Below, one piece after another: positions 46,242-51,786 of a stretch of DNA of 51,786 nucleotides. Source of the stretch: an uncultured Anaeroplasmataceae bacterium (GTDB taxonomy: Bacteria; Bacillota_I; Bacilli_A; Acholeplasmatales; Anaeroplasmataceae). The DNA is taken from the NCBI GenBank assembly GCA_944325035.1, contig CALUYM010000007.1:1-51786 (forward strand). The letters run 5' to 3'. Each line of letters opens with the position of its first letter. Position 1 is the first letter of the stretch. The position numbers and the translations under genes were made by a program. The notes under the pieces were generated by a model. That model did not search any database. It was not told the DNA's origin and worked only from the letters and a program-made list of their open reading frames with translations.

Positions 46242-47034
46242 TGATTATATTACGAAAGGAATTCTTTTAAATGCATTAACTATGCTAAAACACACTAAAG
46301 AACCAATTCATCTTCATATTATGACTATCGAAATCTCATGGGATAATGGAAAAAAAATTGATATTAATTTAATGAATCAACTTCGTGAATTAATGAAAAA
46401 ATATAATCCTGAGAATGAACTTTCTTATTATGATGTATCTGATGAGTTTGAACGAGTTTTTAAAGATACACCAAATCAAAATCCAAAGTATACACCAGCT
46501 AGTTTAGTTCGTCTTTTATGTGATCGCTTTATTGATTGTGATAAACTAATATATTTAGATGCGGATACGATGACATGTGCATCATTAGAAGAATTTAAAA
46601 AAATAGATATTGAAGATAAAGAAATGGCAATAACACTTGATTACATGGGACGTTTTTGGATAAATAAAAGTTATTTTAATTCAGGTGTTTTATATATTAA
46701 TATGAAAAAAGTTAAGGAAACAAGGATGTTTGAAAAAGCGATTGAATTGCTTACTAAAAAGAAATATTTCTTCAGTGACCAAACTGCTTTATATAAAGTA
46801 TCTACTAAAAGAGTCTATGTACCTTTCCGTTATAATGAACAACGTAAAATAAGAGAAAATACAGTTATTAAACATTTTTGTATGGGTATTAGATATTTTC
46901 CATTTTTTAAAGTTTATAATATAAAACAATGGAATGTAAAAAAAGTTCACAGTTTCTTGCATATCCATGATTTTGATGATATTTACGAAGAATATAATCG
47001 TCTTTTCTCTGATGCACCAAAACTAGATATGTAA
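46216..47034 (+). CDS. Glycosyltransferase family 8 protein
   Basis: The protein starts MIHVLQTGNDYITKG, the nucleotide-sugar-binding strand of GT8, and has the DxD motif in LIYLDADTM near residue 117. FNSGVLYINM and KHFCMGIRYFPF follow, all typical of retaining galactosyl/glucosyltransferases of LgtC type. ATG 46216 is nine bases after GGAGG (46202-46206) and gives 272 residues. The gene start lies inside the flippase-like gene, so the two are co-translated. UDP-glucose or UDP-galactose is the likely donor, the latter supplied by GalE. Confidence 0.9.
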   Translation: MIHVLQTGNDYITKGILLNALTMLKHTKEPIHLHIMTIEISWDNGKKIDINLMNQLRELMKKYNPENELSYYDVSDEFERVFKDTPNQNPKYTPASLVRLLCDRFIDCDKLIYLDADTMTCASLEEFKKIDIEDKEMAITLDYMGRFWINKSYFNSGVLYINMKKVKETRMFEKAIELLTKKKYFFSDQTALYKVSTKRVYVPFRYNEQRKIRENTVIKHFCMGIRYFPFFKVYNIKQWNVKKVHSFLHIHDFDDIYEEYNRLFSDAPKLDM

Positions 47035-47060
47035 GATAATAGCAAAATAGTGTTAATCTA

Positions 47061-47089
47061 TTCAAAGTTATTTAAAAATTTGGTATAAT
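47061..47089 (+). promoter_or_regulatory. Promoter of xpt
   Basis: TTCAAA (47061-47066) and TATAAT (47084-47089) are 17 bases apart. The leader is only about 14 bases, too short for a purine riboswitch. Confidence 0.65.
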
Positions 47090-47109
47090 AAATACAAGGT
47101 GTGATTAAA

Positions 47110-47688
47110 ATGGAAAAGTTAAAAGAAATTATACTAAAAGAAGCTAAGATTGATGAAAATGATGGTATTAAATTTAATTCTTTTTTAAATCAAAAAATCA
47201 GTACTGATTTATTAAAAGATATGGTTATGATTTGGAAAGAAAGGTTTAAAAATAGTAAGATTACCAAAGTTGTAACAATGGAAACAGCAGGTATTGTTTT
47301 CGGGACAGCTGCGGCTTTAGCTTTTGGTGTACCTTTAGTTTATGCGAAAAAAGACTACTCTAATTTAGTACCAGAACAAGCTTACTCATCTAAAATATAT
47401 TCTTATACTAAAAAGCGATCATACTATGCCTATATTCCTCAAGATTATATCCAAGAAGGAGACAATATATTAATTGTTGATGATGTTATTGCAAATGGTT
47501 GGGCTTCAGATGGGTTGTGCGATATATTAAATCAAGCGGGGGCTAGTATTGAAGGAATTGCCGTTGCAATAGAAAAAGCTTTCTATCAAGGTGCGAAAAG
47601 AATTCGTAATCGAGGAATAAGAGTAGAATCATTAGTTAAAATCACGAAGGTTTCTTATCAAGATAATTTAATTGAATTTGGAGAATAA
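47110..47688 (+). CDS. xpt: Xanthine phosphoribosyltransferase
   Basis: Xpt salvages xanthine to XMP with PRPP. The order of segments follows Bacillus Xpt: FNSFLNQKISTDLL near the start, KVVTMETAGIVFGTAAALAFGVPLVYAKK, and the PRPP motif ILIVDDVIANGWASDG (about 123-138). EKAFYQGAKR and IRVESL come at the end. ATG 47110, eight bases after AAGGTG, gives 192 residues. Unlike in Bacillus there is no pbuX partner and no room for a guanine riboswitch. The next gene starts two bases after the stop. Confidence 0.93.
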   Translation: MEKLKEIILKEAKIDENDGIKFNSFLNQKISTDLLKDMVMIWKERFKNSKITKVVTMETAGIVFGTAAALAFGVPLVYAKKDYSNLVPEQAYSSKIYSYTKKRSYYAYIPQDYIQEGDNILIVDDVIANGWASDGLCDILNQAGASIEGIAVAIEKAFYQGAKRIRNRGIRVESLVKITKVSYQDNLIEFGE

Positions 47689-47690
47689 AA

Positions 47691-48305
47691 ATGATTGAAT
47701 TTGATGATGTGTCACATAATTTTGGAGATTTACATGTCTTAAATCATATTAATTTAAGAATCAAAGCGGGAGACTTTGCTTTAGTTGTAGGTGCTCCTAA
47801 GAGTGGTAAAACTACTATTTTTCGCATTTTGAAAAAAGAGCTAAAATTAGGAAGTGGACATATTCGTATTAACGGAATGGATTTGAATGAATATGAGAAT
47901 AATGATTTATATCAAGATGTTGAATTCATGCCGGAATTATTTTTTCTAGATGAAAGTTTAACGGTTAGATCTAACATGGTCTTAATTAACCGTAAACCAA
48001 AAATTAGCTATTTAGAATGTCTATCAAAACTAGGAATTCAAAATTTATATCATAGACAAGTTCAGTTATTAAATGGTTTAGAAAAGAGGCAAGTATACTT
48101 GGCAAGTATCTTAACATTTAATCCTAAAATATTAATAATTGATGATATATCGAGTAATCTAGATTTAAAAAGAGCAAAGATTTTATATGATCATTTAATT
48201 AAATTGAATCAAGAAGGAGTTACAATTTTAGCTCTAACAAAGCATTTATCATATGGTCAATTTGTTAAAAAAAGTTATCATTTAGAAGATGGACATTTGA
48301 TTTAA
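47691..48305 (+). CDS. Degenerate FtsE-like ABC ATPase
   Basis: The 204-residue protein has the size and opening (MIEFDDVSHNFGDLHVLNHI) of FtsE. Walker A is kept (GAPKSGKTT) but other sites have drifted. The signature reads LLNGLEKRQ where LSGGEQQR is expected, Walker B is IIDDISSNLD with Asp in place of catalytic Glu, and the Q-loop Gln is not evident (VEFMPEL). The H-loop region is LTKHLS with His. It may bind ATP but hydrolyse poorly. No ftsX or other permease follows. It sits two bases after xpt and 68 before acpP. Confidence 0.75.
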   Translation: MIEFDDVSHNFGDLHVLNHINLRIKAGDFALVVGAPKSGKTTIFRILKKELKLGSGHIRINGMDLNEYENNDLYQDVEFMPELFFLDESLTVRSNMVLINRKPKISYLECLSKLGIQNLYHRQVQLLNGLEKRQVYLASILTFNPKILIIDDISSNLDLKRAKILYDHLIKLNQEGVTILALTKHLSYGQFVKKSYHLEDGHLI

Positions 48306-48318
48306 CAAAAAAGAAAAG

Positions 48319-48347
48319 TTGACTTTACATTCAATTTAAGTTATAAT
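48319..48347 (+). promoter_or_regulatory. Strong promoter of acpP
   Basis: TTGACT (48319-48324) and TATAAT (48342-48347) with 17-base spacing, among the best promoters in the window. Confidence 0.85.
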
Positions 48348-48373
48348 CTACGAGAACGAAAAGGAGAATAATC

Positions 48374-48616
48374 ATGACAGATTTAGAAATTTTTGAAAAA
48401 GTAAAATCAATCATTTGTGAAGAAATCGCGATTGAAGAAGAAAAAGTACAAATGACTAGTTCTTTAAAAGATGATTTAGGAGCTGATAGTCTTGACGCTG
48501 TTGAAATTATTATGCAACTAGAAGAAGCGTTTAACATTCAAATTCCTGATTCAGAAGCTGAAGGTATGCAAACAATTAAAGATATTGTTGACTATATTGC
48601 TAAGAATTTAAAATAA
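48374..48616 (+). CDS. acpP: Acyl carrier protein
   Basis: The 80-residue acidic protein has the phosphopantetheine attachment site in DDLGADSLDAVEIIM (Ser near residue 40) and the conserved four-helix pattern ending in IVDYIAKNLK. It carries acyl chains in fatty-acid and phospholipid synthesis. AAGGAG precedes the ATG. It is monocistronic, with a strong promoter and terminator, and no plsX, fabD or rnc beside it. Confidence 0.96.
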   Translation: MTDLEIFEKVKSIICEEIAIEEEKVQMTSSLKDDLGADSLDAVEIIMQLEEAFNIQIPDSEAEGMQTIKDIVDYIAKNLK

Positions 48617-48641
48617 ACTATGAGATTTCATAGTTTTTTTT
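48615..48641 (+). terminator. Terminator of acpP
   Basis: AAACTATGA / TCATAGTTT with a GATT loop and an eight-base T run, starting within the stop codon. Confidence 0.92.
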
Positions 48642-48742
48642 ATTTTATTAAACTATTAGATAAAAAAAATGGTATTATATAAATAATAAAAAATCAGATG
48701 TATCAGACCAATACAAAATTTATTATATAAGTAGGTGAGAAA

Positions 48743-50731
48743 ATGTCAGATTTAGTTAAAAGATGGTCTAGAGCTAAAATATTTAATGTTGAAATAAATC
48801 GATTTAAAGAAAAACATTTTCTCATGCCGATGTTATCAAACGTTAAATTATATGGTTTAGCTTCTAAAACATTGTATCCATTTGTGTATACAGATATTTA
48901 CAATCGCTATTATAAAATGCAAGGGAAAAACCTTATGTATGGTATTATGTTTAACGATATAAGCAGCGAAACATATGGTTTTACCCAAGATCATCATATC
49001 ATCCAGGATGAAATAAAAAAAACTTATTTAAATTCACTTGATAACTTAGGAATTGGCTATGATTCTAACAAGGCTTTTTATTTATCATCCTCAAGTGTAG
49101 TTAAATTTTATCAAGAGACTTTTTTAAAAATGCTAAATGATAAGATAAATATCGTTACAAAAACAGCTTATTTTGATTCATTACTTTTACATATGTACAA
49201 TTTTTATGAAGTTGAAGAAATTGGTGATAGAGCCTTTGTAAATGGTGAAGAAGTTTTCTTAAATGAAGCAACGTATTTATCATTTGATTTAAGACCATAT
49301 TATAAAACAATTGAAGAGTTTCTAGAAACTGATAAGATATCAAAGGATATGAAAAATACAATTTTTAAATGCCTAGGCTATTATGAATATCTATCTTTAG
49401 AACTTGTTAATTATAAAGAAAAAATATATTTAAATATAGATTTAGAATCTCCAGAATATCTAGGAGGCATTAATTTTTTAGTTTTAAATCCTAGTTTAAT
49501 GGATGTTTTTCCTTTTGTTAGTAAAGATGAAATTAAAACTGTTCAACGTTATCTAGAAAATGGATACCAAGAAGGTGTATTCAGTGGAACAACTGTTAAA
49601 AATCCATTAACAGGTGCAGACATTTTTCTTTTCATTAGCTATGATTTTACTGAACCAATTCATATCCCAAATCCGTTAAAAGATGAAAAAGATAAACACT
49701 ATGCTAACTATTTTGGCATAGATATTCTTCAAATAATTGAGAATGATGTTCTTATCAATAGTGATTTTTTGAATGGATTAAATTTAATTGAAGCTAAACA
49801 AACTATAATTATGTCTTTTTTATCAGAAGGAATGGCGGAGATTAAGCATGATTATAAAGTAAAAGAGATAATTATGTCTTCAGTTGATAAATTTGGCATT
49901 CCAATTCCACTTAAGGTAAAAGAATGTGAATTAACATATGAAGCAATAGAAAAGCGCCTTATTCCTATAACTTATGACAGGAAAGGTCAAGTTTTTTCTT
50001 TGCAAGGCGAACTGGACTTTAGTGGGAATTTATTTGATGGCAGTATAAGCAAAGAATTTGTGTTTGCACTGTCACATCAAGCAGTTTTAAATTTAGATGC
50101 AGTTCCGTTATCTCTTAAAAAAACAGGGTTCAACGGGGTTAATACTTATTTTGTTTCAAAAGACAATCTAATGTTGGAATATGTCTTGCCCCGCTTATTT
50201 GATAAAATATTAATTAATAATGAGAATGTGAATTATCATTTTATTTGTAGTAAAGAACTAGATTTAGAAACAACTAGTCTATATAACAGTTTGGGAAGAA
50301 ATTTTTGTGATGATATTTTAAAAATACATTCAGCAGATAGTTATCGATTATTTATTATTATGGATACTGATGAAACTGACTTTGAAGCGACAAATTTGAA
50401 AATAATAAAGTATGAACAATTTTTAAATTCTATTAAATCACTATACCAAAGCGGTTTTGCAGAAGAAAATGAAGCATTTGATTATAAAATATATGATTTT
50501 GTAACAAAGATTAATCATGCATTGGAAACTTCAAATTTAAAAATCTATGTTGAACAGATGATGCGTTTTTTCTATGAGGTTTTATCAGAAGAAAAAATGA
50601 CAGCAAATCAAGCATTGATATACTTGAAATTACTGTCATTAATATGTCCATTTATATGTCAAGAAATATTCGAAAATGTTTTTAAGCAAAGTTATTTCTT
50701 AGTCTATGAAGATTGGCCTTTTTTTAAATAA
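48743..50731 (+). CDS. Leucyl-tRNA synthetase paralogue lacking catalytic motifs
   Basis: The 662 residues follow LeuRS in order. VYTDIYNRYYKMQGKNL matches the strand after the HIGH helix; VFSGTTVKNPLTGADIFLF matches the editing domain's VFTGAYAINPVNGEKLPIW; NSDFLNGL is identical to the LeuRS motif. FGIPIPL matches WGEPIPV; DDILKIHSADSYRLFIIM matches the DEIV..HGADTLRLYEM helix after KMSKS; and VYEDWPFF ends the anticodon domain. The HVGH position reads ASKT (40-43), KMSKS is absent, and so are the editing motifs TTRPDT and GTGAVMAVP. The LeuRS C-terminal domain is missing. It cannot be a working synthetase. A GGTGAG site precedes the ATG; the 3' end overlaps the convergent gene by 28 bases. 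Confidence 0.8.
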   Translation: MSDLVKRWSRAKIFNVEINRFKEKHFLMPMLSNVKLYGLASKTLYPFVYTDIYNRYYKMQGKNLMYGIMFNDISSETYGFTQDHHIIQDEIKKTYLNSLDNLGIGYDSNKAFYLSSSSVVKFYQETFLKMLNDKINIVTKTAYFDSLLLHMYNFYEVEEIGDRAFVNGEEVFLNEATYLSFDLRPYYKTIEEFLETDKISKDMKNTIFKCLGYYEYLSLELVNYKEKIYLNIDLESPEYLGGINFLVLNPSLMDVFPFVSKDEIKTVQRYLENGYQEGVFSGTTVKNPLTGADIFLFISYDFTEPIHIPNPLKDEKDKHYANYFGIDILQIIENDVLINSDFLNGLNLIEAKQTIIMSFLSEGMAEIKHDYKVKEIIMSSVDKFGIPIPLKVKECELTYEAIEKRLIPITYDRKGQVFSLQGELDFSGNLFDGSISKEFVFALSHQAVLNLDAVPLSLKKTGFNGVNTYFVSKDNLMLEYVLPRLFDKILINNENVNYHFICSKELDLETTSLYNSLGRNFCDDILKIHSADSYRLFIIMDTDETDFEATNLKIIKYEQFLNSIKSLYQSGFAEENEAFDYKIYDFVTKINHALETSNLKIYVEQMMRFFYEVLSEEKMTANQALIYLKLLSLICPFICQEIFENVFKQSYFLVYEDWPFFK

Positions 50732-51648
50732 TCTCCTTGATATAAATTTAAAGCACGTAATTTTTTATCAATTTCATTCATTACAACCATTTTTTTGATT
50801 GTCCACGTTGGCACTATTAAATCAACCGGATCAAAATCAGCTGATAACCGGTGGATAATGATATCATCTCGCAAATATCCAATTTGTTCGACGACAATGT
50901 CTACATATTCATTAAGTGTTAGAATTGGAAATGGTTTTTTTAAATAGCCATCTCCCATTCTAGTATTTTTTAAGACACATAATGAATGAATCTTTATCCC
51001 ATCAATAGGCAAGTTGTTTAAAAATTTAATGGTATTTATCATATCTTCTTTTGTGTCATTTGGTAGACCATTCATAATATGAACTACCACTTCAATCCCT
51101 AGTTTCTTTAAGTCATAGACAGCTTTGATAAATTCTTCATTTGTTGAATTTCGATTTACTAGTTGAGCAGTTATTTCGTTAGATGTTTGTAGACCTAACT
51201 CTACTTGAACATGAGTTTTAGAACATAAATTTTTTAATAAAATTAAAATATCATCTCCAAGACAATCAGCTCGAGTAGAGATTGATATTCCGATTACATT
51301 TGGTCCTAACGTTAAAAGTTCATCATAAATTGCTTTTAATTTGTTAATCTCTCCATAGGTATTTGTATTGGCTTGTAAATAAGGCATATATAATGTATCT
51401 TTCCATTTTTGGTTCATAATTGCTTTTATATGTTCAAATTGTAAAGTTAGGCTTTCATTAACATCCCCAGCAAAATCACCTGCTCCTTCTTTAGAGCAGT
51501 AAGTACAACCACCATAACCTTTTTTTCCATCTTTATTTGGACATGTAAGACCAGCATTAAGACTTACTTTTGCCACTTTTTTTCCATATTTAGCTAAATA
51601 ATAATTATTTAGTGTATTATAATGTTTTTCTCTATTCATTAAATTCAT
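50704..51648 (-). CDS. ytqA: YtqA-type radical SAM protein (TIGR01212)
   Basis: The N-terminal cluster motif CPNKDGKKGYGGCTYC is the long-spaced radical SAM motif of TIGR01212. LYMPYLQANTNTYG, VELGLQTSNEITAQLVNR and HIMNGLPNDTKEDM follow as in YtqA/YhcC/Elp3-like enzymes. The 314 residues are normal. In Bacillus, YtqA has been connected with wobble-uridine modification of tRNA together with the methyltransferase YtqB, which is not adjacent here. ATG 51648 is five bases after GGTGAT. It converges on the LeuRS-like gene. Confidence 0.88.
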   Translation of the reverse strand: MNLMNREKHYNTLNNYYLAKYGKKVAKVSLNAGLTCPNKDGKKGYGGCTYCSKEGAGDFAGDVNESLTLQFEHIKAIMNQKWKDTLYMPYLQANTNTYGEINKLKAIYDELLTLGPNVIGISISTRADCLGDDILILLKNLCSKTHVQVELGLQTSNEITAQLVNRNSTNEEFIKAVYDLKKLGIEVVVHIMNGLPNDTKEDMINTIKFLNNLPIDGIKIHSLCVLKNTRMGDGYLKKPFPILTLNEYVDIVVEQIGYLRDDIIIHRLSADFDPVDLIVPTWTIKKMVVMNEIDKKLRALNLYQGDYLKKGQSS

Positions 51649-51699
51649 GAATTATCACCAGAAAGACTATAACATAAGTGATAATTTATTTCTACTATT

Positions 51700-51767
51700 T
51701 AGCGTTAGCTTTTTATTATGTTAGGCGAATGCCTCACATAAAAACCGCCTGCTATGCAGGTGAGAAT
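51700..51767. other. Inverted repeats at the right edge
   Basis: TGTTAGGC / GCCTCACA (one mismatch, GAAT loop, about 51719-51738) and CCTGC / GCAGG (about 51748-51760) are two neighbouring hairpins. On the minus strand the second is followed by CGG and five T, so it may terminate a leftward transcript that starts beyond the window. The region is richer in G and C than its surroundings, which would suit an RNA gene. I could not identify it. Confidence 0.35.
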
Positions 51768-51786
51768 ATAAGAGCGGTAGCGTTGT

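Noticed and set aside
47035..47109. A guanine/xanthine riboswitch upstream of xpt, as in Bacillus.
   Set aside because: The predicted leader is only about 14-20 bases and has no conserved purine-riboswitch core.
48743..50731. A functional leuS truncated at its end by sequencing error.
   Set aside because: HIGH and KMSKS are missing inside an intact frame, and the whole sequence is diverged, not just the end.

Overview
The window looks like a core-plus-accessory stretch of a low-GC Bacillota chromosome, most like an anaerobic gut member of the Bacilli/Erysipelotrichia type. The grounds are a very AT-rich base composition, purine-rich Shine-Dalgarno (SD) sites, consensus sigma-A promoters, two perfect 14/14 CcpA cre sites, a PyrR-type attenuator and a bifunctional AdhE. 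TGA is used as a stop (xylB ends in TGA), so this is not the Mycoplasma code. The species cannot be named from the sequence alone.

Left part (1-5.6 kb): the 3' half of a tRNA with its terminator; a xylBA operon for xylose; then preT-preA, which reduce uracil and thymine, from a promoter whose -35 box lies inside a perfect cre. 5.6-10.6 kb: a divergent cluster built around a Crp-family regulator. Leftward it encodes a HypB/UreG-like GTPase with Cys pairs, an ABC-type ATPase and a binding-protein-like protein without signal peptide. Rightward it encodes the regulator, a substrate-binding lipoprotein and a permease. Two matching GTTAG-N6-YTAAC operators lie in the divergent gap. I cannot assign a known pathway to this set.

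10.6-19.5 kb: an SSAT-like acetyltransferase, an amidohydrolase, galE, an unknown anchored protein, two COG0523/CobW-type GTPases in tandem (one His/Cys-rich, one fused to a YcgQ/TIGR03943-like domain) and adhE. 19.7-29.3 kb: a complete, tightly coupled de novo pyrimidine operon pyrB-pyrC-carA-carB-pyrK-pyrD-pyrF-pyrE behind a PyrR-type leader. Eight genes take the pathway from bicarbonate and glutamine to UMP, while preTA at the left reduces free pyrimidine bases.

29.3-37.4 kb: two unknown six-helix membrane proteins, a possible CcpA-controlled small RNA, a pseudouridine synthase, a MarR regulator with a heterodimeric ABC exporter, and a gluconate/deoxyketouronate-type dehydrogenase. 37.5-48.6 kb: an amidase-family pseudoenzyme, a small membrane protein, a cytoplasmic pectinesterase-like protein, a YitT protein, YqxD, a secreted SH3-C39 protein, a GntR/ABC set, an acyltransferase, a flippase-like protein with a GT8 glycosyltransferase, xanthine phosphoribosyltransferase, a degenerate FtsE-like ATPase and acpP. 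48.7-51.8 kb: a leucyl-tRNA-synthetase-shaped protein that has lost the HIGH and KMSKS motifs, the editing motifs and the C-terminal domain, then a YtqA-type radical SAM enzyme.

The strongest candidates for undescribed biology are the dead LeuRS paralogue, the Crp-GTPase-ABC cluster, the CcpA-flanked small RNA, and three genes (adhE, the pseudouridine synthase, the amidase pseudoenzyme) whose SD is separated from the start codon by an RNA hairpin.
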